Below, piece after piece: positions 15,426 to 24,432 of a stretch of DNA of 44,888 nucleotides. The DNA is from Microbulbifer halophilus (GTDB lineage: Bacteria > Pseudomonadota > Gammaproteobacteria > Pseudomonadales > Cellvibrionaceae): positions 1 through 44,888 of the forward strand of contig NZ_JAPIVK010000015.1 in NCBI RefSeq assembly GCF_026183675.1, read 5' to 3'. Positions within the stretch are counted from its first letter, which is position 1, and every line of letters starts with the position of its first letter. The notes below the pieces were generated by a model that saw only the letters and a list, made by a program, of their open reading frames with translations, was not told the origin of the DNA and made no database searches. The translations under genes were made by a program, and so were the position numbers.

Positions 15426-17924
15426 ATGTCTGTGAAACTGTTCAGCCAACTCAGTCTGATTTCCATGGCGATTGCGGCCCTCGCTGCCTGTGGCGAAGCG
15501 AAGAAGCCGGCCGGCGACGCCGTGTCGGACCCCGCGGCCGAGAGGTCGGCGTCGGAGTCCGAACCCGGGGAAATCGCGCGCCTGGAGCTCGCCAACCCGT
15601 CGAATTTCAAACGGCTCGATGAAGCGGTCTACCTCAGCTATCACGAGCTGGGTCTGCAGCGGGATTACAGTGCGCCGCTGGCCGTATGGCAGCAGCAACA
15701 GAAGATACCGGTGCAGTCGATCGACCGGGATGCCGACGGCAGCAATGACGGCATTCTCTTTACCGTCGATGTGGCCGTGGACGAGCGGCTGGATCTCCGC
15801 ATTACCGAGGGAGCGGCCGGGGACGGTGCCAAACGTACCCAGGCGGAAATCTCCCACAAGACCGGCGGCCAGTGGGTCGAGCGCGAATACAAGGGCGGTC
15901 GTTTCCAGAACGTCGATGCGCTGGATGTGCCCGCCGAACACACGGACCACTCCTACTTCATTCGCTACGAAGGGCCGGGCATCGAATCGGACCTGGTGGG
16001 TTACCGCGTCTACCTGGACTGGCGCAACGGCTTCGATATTTTCGGCAAGCGCACGCGGGAGCCGGTGCTGCAGGATGTGGGCCAGGACGGGTTCGACTCC
16101 TATCACGAAATGGCCGACTGGGGGATGGATATTCTCAAGGTCGGCAGCGCGCTGGGCATCGGCGGCTACGGCTACTGGGACGGCGAAAAGGCCGTGCGGG
16201 TCAGCGACGTGCAGGACTGGACGGCGGAAATTGTCGACAACGGCGATCTCTATTCCTCGTTTGCACTGCAGTACGCCGGCTGGAAACCCGAGGCGGAAAA
16301 GCAGACCGATCTGGACACCGTGTTATCCATGCACGCCGGCAGCCGCCTGGTGAAAGTCACCGCAAAAACGGCTTCCGAAATCGGCCCCATGGTGGCCGGC
16401 CTGGTCAAGCACCCCGGTACCGAACGGATCGTCGGCAACCTGGATATCGGCGGTAGCGAGTGGACCTACATCGGCACCTACGGCGAGCAGAGCCTGGACG
16501 GCAGCAAGCTGGGGATGGGGCTGCTGGCCAAGCGCAAGGCGATCGAGGAGGTCGCCGAAGACGAGCACAACCACCTGCTGGTGCTCGAGCCCAAAGCCAA
16601 CGAAATCAACTATTACTTCACCGCCGCCTGGGAGAAGGAAACCCCCAGCGAGCACGGCCCGATCACCGGTATCGAGCAATTCCGCACCTACCTGAAACAG
16701 GAAGCGGAAAAGCTCACCATGCCGCTGCGCCGCCATCTGACCACGTCGGCCAGCGAGGCGCTGACCGAGCAGCCGCTCACTGCCGGCTCAGCCCTGCAGT
16801 GGAGCCAGCGGGTGGCGGACTCCGAACTGGAGCGCAAGACCCTGGATTACGCTTTCGGCGGTTTCGACCCGATCCGCAAGCGCCCGTCCTATTTCGAGTA
16901 CACCACCGGTCTGCTGATGCAGGCCTACGACGACCTCAACCAGGTGGCACCGGATCCCCGCTATGCCGACGCAGTGGAACAGGTCATGGGATCCTTCGTC
17001 GGTGAAGACGGCACCGTCAACGGCTATGTCCAGTCGAAATACAATATCGACAGCATCAACGCCGGCAAGATGCTGTTGCGACTGTTCGAGCGCAACCGGG
17101 ACCCGGACTTCAAGGCCGCGGTGGATACACTCTACCGGCAGCTCGAGGATCACCCGCGCACTTCCGCCGGAGCCTTCTGGCACAAGAAACGCTACCCGGG
17201 ACAGGTCTGGCTGGACGGTGTCTACATGGGGATTCCGTTCCTCGCCCACTACGAGCAGTTGATGCACGAGGAGCCGGATTTCGACGAGGTGCTGGCGGAA
17301 TTCAAGGTAGTCAACGAAAAACTGCGCGATCCGGAAACCGGGCTCTTCTATCACGCCTGGGATGAAATGCGCCAGCAGGAGTGGGCAGACGCGGAGACCG
17401 GCCTCTCCGGCTATCACTGGTCGCGCGGCATGGGCTGGCTGGCAATGGCGCTGGTGGATGTACTGGAATTCATTCCGGAAGAAAATACCGAAGACCGCCA
17501 GTACCTGTTGGAGATGATTGCCGACCTGGCGCCGGTGCTGCAGGAATACCAGGATGCGGAAAGCGGCACCTGGTACCAGATCATCGATATGCCGGAAGGG
17601 CGGGGCAACTACCCCGAGTCCACCGGCAGCACCATGTTCACCTATTTTTACGCCAAGGCCATCAATAACGGCTACCTGCCGGAAGATTACGTCGGCACCG
17701 CGAAGAAAGCCTATCGTGGCCTGCTGGATGAATTTGTGCAGGTCCATGCCGAGGGCACTGTCAGTATCACCAATATGTGCCAGGTGGCCGGGCTCGGCTA
17801 CGGCCGCGATGGGAGCTATCGCTACTACATGAGCGAACCGGTTTTCACCGACGACCCGAAAGGCACCGGCCCATTCATCATGGCCGGTGTGGAAATGCAC
17901 AAGATGCTGAGTCAATACAACTGA
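15426..17924 (+). CDS. DUF4861 domain fused to GH105 unsaturated (rhamno)galacturonyl hydrolase, lipoprotein
   Basis: 832 residues from ATG 15426. This start gives a lipoprotein signal (MSVKLFSQLSLISMAIAALAACG, Cys22); codons back to 15318 are read through the operator region. Residues about 50-440 match the DUF4861 pattern often found in pectin loci (LDEAVYLSYHELG; QSIDRDADGSNDGILF; WDGEKAVRV; AGSRLVKVT). Residues about 475-832 form a GH105/GH88-like alpha/alpha barrel: RKRPSYFEYTTGLLMQAYD, GQVWLDGVYMGIPFLAHYE near 595, and SGYHWSRGMGWLAMALVDVL near 665, with a conserved Asp in WLDGVYMG. GH105 enzymes remove the 4,5-unsaturated galacturonyl end left by lyases, the source of the KduI substrate. 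It begins the GH105-kduI-kduD unit. Membrane-anchored in the periplasm or outer membrane. Confidence 0.88.
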   Translation: MSVKLFSQLSLISMAIAALAACGEAKKPAGDAVSDPAAERSASESEPGEIARLELANPSNFKRLDEAVYLSYHELGLQRDYSAPLAVWQQQQKIPVQSIDRDADGSNDGILFTVDVAVDERLDLRITEGAAGDGAKRTQAEISHKTGGQWVEREYKGGRFQNVDALDVPAEHTDHSYFIRYEGPGIESDLVGYRVYLDWRNGFDIFGKRTREPVLQDVGQDGFDSYHEMADWGMDILKVGSALGIGGYGYWDGEKAVRVSDVQDWTAEIVDNGDLYSSFALQYAGWKPEAEKQTDLDTVLSMHAGSRLVKVTAKTASEIGPMVAGLVKHPGTERIVGNLDIGGSEWTYIGTYGEQSLDGSKLGMGLLAKRKAIEEVAEDEHNHLLVLEPKANEINYYFTAAWEKETPSEHGPITGIEQFRTYLKQEAEKLTMPLRRHLTTSASEALTEQPLTAGSALQWSQRVADSELERKTLDYAFGGFDPIRKRPSYFEYTTGLLMQAYDDLNQVAPDPRYADAVEQVMGSFVGEDGTVNGYVQSKYNIDSINAGKMLLRLFERNRDPDFKAAVDTLYRQLEDHPRTSAGAFWHKKRYPGQVWLDGVYMGIPFLAHYEQLMHEEPDFDEVLAEFKVVNEKLRDPETGLFYHAWDEMRQQEWADAETGLSGYHWSRGMGWLAMALVDVLEFIPEENTEDRQYLLEMIADLAPVLQEYQDAESGTWYQIIDMPEGRGNYPESTGSTMFTYFYAKAINNGYLPEDYVGTAKKAYRGLLDEFVQVHAEGTVSITNMCQVAGLGYGRDGSYRYYMSEPVFTDDPKGTGPFIMAGVEMHKMLSQYN

Positions 17925-17947
17925 TCAATCGACAAGTGGGGCTGGCC

Positions 17948-18790
17948 ATGACCACCGTTTACGAAGAGCGCTATGCAGTACACCCGCGGGACTACGTGCA
18001 CTACGACACGGATCGCCTGCGCGAGGAATTCCTGGTGCCGAAAGTCTTCGAGCAGGATCGGATCTGCCTGACCTACACCCACATCGACCGCATCATCATC
18101 GGCGGCGCCATGCCGGTAGAAAAGGCCCTGCCGCTGGAGGCAATTGCGCCGCTGAAGGCGGAGTATTTCCTCAGGCGCCGCGAGCTGGGCGCGATCAATA
18201 TCGGCGGGCCCGGCTGTATCGAAGTGGACGGCGAGGTGTTCGAGGTGGGCACCAAGGAAGCGCTGTATGTCACCCGCGGCGCGCGCGAGGTGAAATTCAG
18301 TAGCAACAGCAGCGCGGCACCGGCCAAGTTCTACCTGAACTCCACCACCGCACACCGCGAGTACACCACGAAGAAAGTGGGGCAGGGCGACGCCCAGGTG
18401 ATCGAGCTGGGCAGCGGCGAAACCTGCAACCAGCGCACCCTGCGCAAGCTGCTGGTCAGCGATGTGCTGGAGACCTGCCAGTTGCAGATGGGCATGACCG
18501 AGATTGCCCCCGGTAGTGTCTGGAACACCATGCCGGCCCATACCCACAGCCGGCGCATGGAAGCCTACCTGTATTTCAACCTGCCGGAAGACCAGGCCGT
18601 GTGCCACTTCATGGGCCCGCCGCAGCAAACCCGCAATATCTGGATGGCCAACGAACAGGCGGTGATCTCACCCACCTGGTCGCTGCATTCCGGCGTCGGT
18701 ACCTGCAACTACACCTTTATCTGGGGTATGGCGGGGGAAAACCAGGATTACAGTGATATGGATTTTGTGCAGCCCTATGAACTGCGGTGA
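17948..18790 (+). CDS. kduI: 5-keto-4-deoxyuronate isomerase
   Basis: 280 residues from ATG 17948, the length of E. coli KduI (278). Family sequence runs throughout: YAVHPRDYVHYDTDRLREEFLV, YTHIDRIIIGGAMP, FYLNSTTAHREYTT, and the cupin metal site MPAHTHSRRMEAYLYF (His, His, Glu) with a further His in WSLHSGVGTCNYTFIWGM. KduI converts 4-deoxy-L-threo-5-hexosulose uronate to 3-deoxy-D-glycero-2,5-hexodiulosonate in the cytoplasm. It starts 23 bases after the GH105 gene, so it is part of the same transcript, and is followed by kduD, its pathway partner. Confidence 0.96.
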   Translation: MTTVYEERYAVHPRDYVHYDTDRLREEFLVPKVFEQDRICLTYTHIDRIIIGGAMPVEKALPLEAIAPLKAEYFLRRRELGAINIGGPGCIEVDGEVFEVGTKEALYVTRGAREVKFSSNSSAAPAKFYLNSTTAHREYTTKKVGQGDAQVIELGSGETCNQRTLRKLLVSDVLETCQLQMGMTEIAPGSVWNTMPAHTHSRRMEAYLYFNLPEDQAVCHFMGPPQQTRNIWMANEQAVISPTWSLHSGVGTCNYTFIWGMAGENQDYSDMDFVQPYELR

Positions 18791-18888
18791 ATAATTGGCG
18801 GGACTCGGAACCCTGGGAACGCGTAGCTCCAGCTGCGCAAAGGACCAAGCCCCGTAGCCGCTATGTAGAGAAAATTTGAGGTTTTGAA

Positions 18889-19680
18889 ATGGCGAACTCA
18901 CTGTTCGATCTGAACGGAAAACTGGCACTGGTAACCGGCGCCACTCACGGCCTGGGTATGGCCATGGCCGAGGGCCTGGGCAATGCCGGGGCGAAACTCG
19001 TGATTACCGGCCACTCCTCGCGGGAGAAAGTCGACGCCGCCGTCGCCGCGCTGCGCGACAAAGGGATCGATGCTCACGGCACTCTGTTCGATGTCACCGA
19101 CGAGGCGCAGGTCGCCGATGCGGTGGGTCAGATCGAGCGCGAAGTGGCACCCATCGATATCCTGGTCAACAACGCCGGCATCATCAAAAGGGTGCCGATG
19201 CTGGAGATGGACCTGGGTGAGTGGCAGCAGGTGATCGACACCAACCTCACCGGCGTCTTCACCATGAGCCGCCCGGTGGTCAAGCGGATGATCGAGCGCG
19301 GCGCCGGCAAGGTCATCAATATCTGCTCCATGATGAGCGAACTGGGGCGCGATTCCGTGTCCGCCTACGCCGCGGCCAAGGGCGGCCTGAAAATGCTGAC
19401 CCGCAATATGGCCACCGAATGGGCGAAACACAATGTGCAGGTAAACGGTATCGGCCCGGGTTACTTCGCCACCAGCCAGACGGCGCCGATCCGCGTGGAC
19501 GGCCACCCGATGAACGAGTTCATCATCGGTCGCACGCCCGCGGGCCGCTGGGGCAACCCGGAAGACCTGCAGGGAACGGCAGTGTTTCTGGCCAGCGAGG
19601 CCAGCAACTTTGTAACCGGACAGATCGTCTATGTGGACGGCGGTATTCTGGCGACAATTGGCAAGCCCGCTAACGAATAA
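18889..19680 (+). CDS. kduD: 2-deoxy-D-gluconate 3-dehydrogenase / 3-deoxy-hexodiulosonate reductase (SDR)
   Basis: 263 residues. Classical short-chain dehydrogenase marks are present: TGATHGLG nucleotide loop near residue 17, NNAGI near 93, a Ser in NICSMMSELG, and the catalytic YAAAK near 164. IGPGYFATSQTAP and the closing VDGGILA are typical of KduD. The enzyme reduces 3-deoxy-D-glycero-2,5-hexodiulosonate to 2-keto-3-deoxygluconate with NAD(P)H. It lies 98 bases downstream of kduI; the gap holds a GC-rich imperfect repeat and no gene. The next gene, a GH28, follows after 85 bases. Confidence 0.93.
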   Translation: MANSLFDLNGKLALVTGATHGLGMAMAEGLGNAGAKLVITGHSSREKVDAAVAALRDKGIDAHGTLFDVTDEAQVADAVGQIEREVAPIDILVNNAGIIKRVPMLEMDLGEWQQVIDTNLTGVFTMSRPVVKRMIERGAGKVINICSMMSELGRDSVSAYAAAKGGLKMLTRNMATEWAKHNVQVNGIGPGYFATSQTAPIRVDGHPMNEFIIGRTPAGRWGNPEDLQGTAVFLASEASNFVTGQIVYVDGGILATIGKPANE

Positions 19681-19765
19681 AACCGATTCTCCGCCGGCGA
19701 GAGGCGGAGCGAGAAAGCAGTAGTACTCGACAGAATAATAACGATCCCAAATCAGGGAAACTGCG

Positions 19766-21130
19766 ATGAAAAAACGGGGTATTCACAAGCCGATCCTCTG
19801 GGCGGCAATACTGCTGTGCGCCACCTTGCCCGCCATCGCGGACGACTGGGTGCTGGCCGATCGCATCGTCGAGGATATCCGCCTGCCGGATATTCCCGAA
19901 AATGTCTATCCGATCACCGAGTTCGGCGCCTCCGGGGATGCCGACGCGCGCCCGGCGATCCTTGCCGCCATCGAGGCCGCCGCGCAGGACGGTGGCGGCC
20001 GCGTGCTGGTGCCGGCCGGTACCTGGCGCAGTGAGGGCCCGGTGGTACTGCAGAGCCGCATCGAGCTCCACTTGGCCGAGGGCGCCAGGCTGCTGTTTTC
20101 ACCCGATGCCGAGGATTACCTGCCGGTGGTCAAGACCCGCTGGGAGGGAACCGAGGTCTACAGTTATTCGCCGCTGATCTACGCCAGCAATGTCGAGGAT
20201 GTGGCGATTACCGGTAAGGGTGTGATCGACGGTAATGGCGACAGCCAGTTCCTGCCCTGGTATGAGAAGGCGGACAAGGATGTGCAGAAATTGCGCGAGA
20301 TGGGCGCCGCCGGCGTGCCGGTAGAGGAACGCGTATTCGGTGAGGGTACCTTCCTGCGCCCACCCCTGGTGCAGTTCTTCCGCGCCGAGCGGGTGTTGCT
20401 GGAAAATTACACCGCCCTCAACTCCCCCTTCTGGATCAATCATCTGGTCTACACCGAGGACGCCACCGTGCGCGGCCTGCGCGTGGAGAGCCACTTTCCC
20501 AACAACGATGGCGTGGATATCGAGTCCAGCAGTAAGGTGCTGGTGGAAGACAACTGGTTTCGCACCGGTGACGATTCGGTAGTGGTCAAGTCCGGGCGCG
20601 ACCTGGACGGCCGTGAGATCGGCATCCCCAGCGAGCGCATCGTCGTTCGCAACAATGATATGGGTGGAGAAGACGGCATTGCCCTGGGTAGTGAAATGTC
20701 CGGTGGTATCCGCGACGTCTTCTTTACCGACAATATTCTTCGCGAGGGCAAGTCCGCATTCCGCTTCAAGGCAAACCTGGATCGCGGCGGCCTCGTAGAG
20801 AATATCCACTTGCGCAACTTGCAGGTGGAATCCTTCGACAACCTTTTCTGGTTCCAGCTGAATTATCCCGGTGAACTGGGCGGCTTCTTTCCGTCCACCT
20901 ATCGGGAAATCGTGTTCGAGAATATTCAGGTCCGGGAGGTTGATACCTTTCTGGAGGTGCACGCACCGGCGGGCGCGCCACTACGGGATGTGCAGTTCCG
21001 GGATATCCGCGTCGAGCGGGTGGAGAATCCGCTGATTGTCGAAAACGCGGTAAACCTGACTTTTGACCGAGTCCGGTTGGGTAGCCAGCAGATTGATGGA
21101 GTACTGAGCTGGCGAGAAAAACAACAATAA
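19766..21130 (+). CDS. GH28-like protein lacking the conserved active-site histidine
   Basis: 454 residues with a Sec-type signal (MKKRGIHKPILWAAILLCATLPAIADD). It is a paralogue of the other GH28 in this window: shared LPDIP, ITEFGASGD, LPVVKTRWEG-EVYSYSPLIYA, FLRPPLVQF and NSPFW. Catalytic aspartates are kept in NNDGVDIES (near residue 245) and TGDDSVVVKSGRD (near 268), and the Arg-x-Lys pair in RFKAN (near 333). Where the paralogue has GHGGLVMGSE this one reads GEDGIALGSE, so the usual catalytic-site His is Glu. It may act on a modified substrate or have altered activity. Preceded by kduD (85-base gap) and followed by a TonB-dependent receptor gene 67 bases on. Confidence 0.87.
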   Translation: MKKRGIHKPILWAAILLCATLPAIADDWVLADRIVEDIRLPDIPENVYPITEFGASGDADARPAILAAIEAAAQDGGGRVLVPAGTWRSEGPVVLQSRIELHLAEGARLLFSPDAEDYLPVVKTRWEGTEVYSYSPLIYASNVEDVAITGKGVIDGNGDSQFLPWYEKADKDVQKLREMGAAGVPVEERVFGEGTFLRPPLVQFFRAERVLLENYTALNSPFWINHLVYTEDATVRGLRVESHFPNNDGVDIESSSKVLVEDNWFRTGDDSVVVKSGRDLDGREIGIPSERIVVRNNDMGGEDGIALGSEMSGGIRDVFFTDNILREGKSAFRFKANLDRGGLVENIHLRNLQVESFDNLFWFQLNYPGELGGFFPSTYREIVFENIQVREVDTFLEVHAPAGAPLRDVQFRDIRVERVENPLIVENAVNLTFDRVRLGSQQIDGVLSWREKQQ

Positions 21131-21197
21131 TCTGCTGATGTAAGGGCAACGAGAAAAAAGCATTAAAAGTCCTACCTAAATGAGAGAAGGAGATCGG

Positions 21198-24029
21198 ATG
21201 ATGAGATACCAACTCAAACCGCTCGTACTGGCCATGGCGGTGACCACGCCGGTAATGGCACAAGATCAGGCAGCGCCCGGAGAGGCCACACTGGAGGAAA
21301 TTACCGTTACCGGTTTCCGCCAGTCCCTGGAGCGCGCACTCGACACCAAGCGCATGAGCGCCAACAACACCGACAGCATCATCGCCGAGGATATCGGCAA
21401 GATGCCGGACCTCAACCTGGCGGAATCCCTGCAGCGGGTGCCGGGTGTGGCCATTACCCGTGAGGGGGGTGAGGGCCGCAACATTACCGTGCGCGGTCTG
21501 GGGCCGGGTTTCTCCCGCACCACCCTGAATGGTATGGAAGTGCCGGCCAGCACCGGCGGCCTGGACTCGTCAGGTGGTGTCAACCGCGGCCGCAGCTTCG
21601 ACTTCAACGTTTTTGCCTCGGAGCTGTTCAACCGCATCACCATTCATAAGTCAGCCATCGCCTCGGTGGAAGAGGGCGGTCTTGCCTCTACCGTGGAACT
21701 GGATACCGCCAAACCCTTCGACAATCCGGGGCAGCAGGTGCACTTCGGTGGCCAGTTTATGGTCGACAGCTTTGCCGACGATTCGAATCCGCGCATGACC
21801 GGTCTGTACAGCAACACCTTTATGGATGACAGGTTCGGTGTCCTGGTAAGTGCCTCTTACTCAGAGCGCAGTGTCCGTCAGGAAGGTTTCGGTTCCGTAC
21901 GTTGGACCAGCCCGGATGCCAACGGCATGTGCTGGGACTGTACCGCCCTGTATGAAGATGCCGATGATCCGGAAAAGATTACCGGTTATGTTCGCAATGA
22001 GACCGTGGATACCACAATCAACGGTACGCCCAACCCGTCTGCCCTCGGGGACTCGGTCGCCGGCGATCGCGTGCCGCTGGACTATATGTGGACTCCGCGC
22101 CTGCCGCGGATGGACTCTTTCAACCGCGATCAGGAACGCCTGGGGCTGAGCAGCTCGCTGCAGTTCCGGCCCACGGATTCGATGGAGTTCACCCTGGACG
22201 TGCTGACTTCCAACCTGTCAGCGGATGTGACCTCTTACAACTATTTCGCCCAGTTCCGCAATACCTATGACCAGATAGTGCCGAACAGCGTGACACTGGA
22301 CGACAGTGGTCGCTATATCGTTGCCGGTGAGTTCGACAATGTCACGCCGCGCTCGGAGAGCCGTGGCCAGTTCAGTGAGACGGATTTCCGTCAGGTGGTA
22401 CTGTCCGGTGCATTCGACCTGAGCGACAGTGTGACCCTGGACCTGATGTACGGCAACGCGGTGTCCGAGCATACCGAGGATCAATTGCGCTTCAACCAGA
22501 CTGCCCGTGAGGGGCACGGATTCTCGTACTCTTTCGAAAAGGACAGCAACATTGCCGAGATGTCCTACGATTTCGACACACTCGATCCGTCGAATTATGT
22601 ATGGACCGGCCCCGTGTTGCGCCGGGATATCGTCGAGCGCGACAACGATACTTTCCGCGCGGATTTCAACATCGAGGGTGACACCTCCAATATCAAGACC
22701 GGCCTTATCTGGAATTCCCGCAAGATCCAGTCGCAACGCTGGGATGCCATCAATGTCACCGATCTGAACGGCGAGGTGGTGGATGGCAATCTGTCTGCAG
22801 AACTCGGCAATATCGTCGGCGATTACGCTGACGGTATTGATGCGCCTTCCGGTTACCCCACCAGCTGGTTGGTGGCAGATTACGATCGGGCCGCCGACGC
22901 CTGGGGCGTGGGCGACTGGGAGCTGAATCCGGAAGATTCCAGCACCTATGATATCGAGGAGGAATCCCTCGGCGGTTATGTCGAAGGCAATGTGGAAACC
23001 CAGCTGCTGGGCTTGCCGTTTACCGTCAATGCTGGTGTGCGCGTGGTGGATACCTCGGTGACATCGCGCGGCGTTGCCAGCGACGGGCAGGGTAACTTTG
23101 TGCCCACCGAACGCGAGGGCAGCTATACCGAAATCCTGCCTTCCAGTAACTTCGTGTTGGAGCTCGAGGAAGACCTGCTTCTGCGCCTGGGGCTGACCCG
23201 CAATATGTCCCGCCCGGGGCTGGGCAGTCTCGCCGGCACCGTGAATGTGACGCCGATCAACGGCAACGTCAGCGTCGGCAATCCTGACCTGGAGCCGGTG
23301 CGGGCCAATGCCGCCGACCTGGGGCTGGAGTGGTACTTCGCCGACGAATCGGTGCTGGCTTTCACCCTGTTCCACAAGCAGATCGAGAGCTTTATCACCG
23401 GCGAGACCCTGGAAAACCAGGCCCTGCCGGCGGATATCCGTGCCATGGTTGCCGCGCGTCCGGAGTATGACCCGGATAGCCCGATATACGAACCGAACGC
23501 AATCAACCCGGACGCAGAGGGCTGGAATATCAGCACCAGCGTCAACGGCGAAGGTGCCGATCTGGAAGGCTACGAAATCGGCTATCAACAGCCGCTGCGC
23601 TTCCTGCCGGGCTGGGCGAGCAACTTCGGTGTGCTGGCCAACTTCACCCACGTGAAATCCCGCGCGGACTTCGGCAACGGCGTGCGCGGTTCCCTGGAGG
23701 GCCTGTCGGAGAACAGCTACAACTTCGGTCTCTACTATGAAACCGATCTGTTCGGCGGTCGCGTGATGGTCAACGGTCGCGACGACTATGTCACCGACCA
23801 GACCGGCTCCAACGGCAACGCCTCCCACGGCACCACCGGCCCGACCCGTGTGGACATGTCAGCCTTCTACAATGTGACCGACTATATGCAGATCACGCTG
23901 GAGGGGATCAACCTCACCAACGAGACCGAGCGACTCTACACCACCGGCCCCATGGGAAATATGAACCTGGTGCGTGAATACAACACCACCGGTCGGGAAA
24001 TCCTGCTGGGCCTGAGGGCCAACTTCTGA
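21198..24029 (+). CDS. TonB-dependent outer-membrane receptor (oligogalacturonide uptake inferred)
   Basis: 943 residues from ATG 21198 (GAAGGAG just upstream; ATG 21201 is also possible), with signal peptide MMRYQLKPLVLAMAVTTPVMAQ. A TonB-box-like LEEITVTGFR precedes the plug domain (ADIGKMPDLNLAESLQRVPG-like motif here read as EDIGKMPDLNLAESLQRVPG, then GRNITVRGLGPGFSRTTLNGM). The remainder is a 22-strand-type barrel (SRPGLGSLAGTVNV; GNPDLEPVRANAADLGLEWYF), ending in Phe (GLRANF), as expected for Bam insertion. This is the proteobacterial carbohydrate-receptor type; no SusD-like partner is present. Substrate inferred from context. A strong terminator follows at 24109. Confidence 0.93.
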   Translation: MMRYQLKPLVLAMAVTTPVMAQDQAAPGEATLEEITVTGFRQSLERALDTKRMSANNTDSIIAEDIGKMPDLNLAESLQRVPGVAITREGGEGRNITVRGLGPGFSRTTLNGMEVPASTGGLDSSGGVNRGRSFDFNVFASELFNRITIHKSAIASVEEGGLASTVELDTAKPFDNPGQQVHFGGQFMVDSFADDSNPRMTGLYSNTFMDDRFGVLVSASYSERSVRQEGFGSVRWTSPDANGMCWDCTALYEDADDPEKITGYVRNETVDTTINGTPNPSALGDSVAGDRVPLDYMWTPRLPRMDSFNRDQERLGLSSSLQFRPTDSMEFTLDVLTSNLSADVTSYNYFAQFRNTYDQIVPNSVTLDDSGRYIVAGEFDNVTPRSESRGQFSETDFRQVVLSGAFDLSDSVTLDLMYGNAVSEHTEDQLRFNQTAREGHGFSYSFEKDSNIAEMSYDFDTLDPSNYVWTGPVLRRDIVERDNDTFRADFNIEGDTSNIKTGLIWNSRKIQSQRWDAINVTDLNGEVVDGNLSAELGNIVGDYADGIDAPSGYPTSWLVADYDRAADAWGVGDWELNPEDSSTYDIEEESLGGYVEGNVETQLLGLPFTVNAGVRVVDTSVTSRGVASDGQGNFVPTEREGSYTEILPSSNFVLELEEDLLLRLGLTRNMSRPGLGSLAGTVNVTPINGNVSVGNPDLEPVRANAADLGLEWYFADESVLAFTLFHKQIESFITGETLENQALPADIRAMVAARPEYDPDSPIYEPNAINPDAEGWNISTSVNGEGADLEGYEIGYQQPLRFLPGWASNFGVLANFTHVKSRADFGNGVRGSLEGLSENSYNFGLYYETDLFGGRVMVNGRDDYVTDQTGSNGNASHGTTGPTRVDMSAFYNVTDYMQITLEGINLTNETERLYTTGPMGNMNLVREYNTTGREILLGLRANF

Positions 24030-24108
24030 TCCGGCAATAAATGGGCTCCCTTCTGCGATAGTGGAGGGGAGTGTTTGTTTGCTCAAACTTCTTGGTCGTG
24101 AATCCTTT

Positions 24109-24134
24109 GGCGGGCTCCTGAGTCCGCCTTTTTT
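24109..24134 (+). terminator. intrinsic terminator after the TonB receptor gene
   Basis: GGCGGGCTC-CT-GAGTCCGCC (24109-24128) forms a 9 bp stem with one mismatch, followed directly by TTTTTT (24129-24134). Located 80 bases after the receptor stop codon; ends the plus-strand unit. Confidence 0.8.
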
Positions 24135-24159
24135 ATGCGTGGAAAACGCCGGAGGCAGT

Positions 24160-24182
24160 TGTAGGAGCCTGCTTGCAGGCGA
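24160..24182. repeat. REP-like palindrome in the 403-base convergent gap
   Basis: TGTAGGAGCCTGCTTGCAGGCGA, the second copy of the element at 3871-3894. The 24030-24432 gap also holds a perfect GCGGGCC/GGCCCGC hairpin (24313-24329) and a GC-rich stretch with GAGCTCGGCGTTCCC. I see no gene there; it is a repeat-rich spacer between convergent transcription units. Confidence 0.55.
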
Positions 24183-24432
24183 AAGAGAAGGGCTTCCAAA
24201 TGTCGGGTCTGGAAATTCGCAGCTACAGGCTGGTAGTCGATTGCGGTAATTGTTGGAGTTCTCGGAGCTCACTCCAACCTACTCGTACTGTTGAGTTGAT
24301 GTTGGGGTAAGAGCGGGCCTGCGGCCCGCGAGCCGAGCTGGCGGCGGGCGCTCCCGAGCTCGGCGTTCCCAGGGGAGGCGGAAGCGGAATCTGTAACGCT
24401 TTAATATGGTTCAGCTTTCCCGGGCGGGGCAG

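Noticed and set aside
22218..23828. 536-codon minus-strand frame opposite the TonB receptor
   Set aside because: No family features, His/Val/Ala-rich composition typical of antisense frames in high-GC genes; the receptor on the plus strand is unmistakable.
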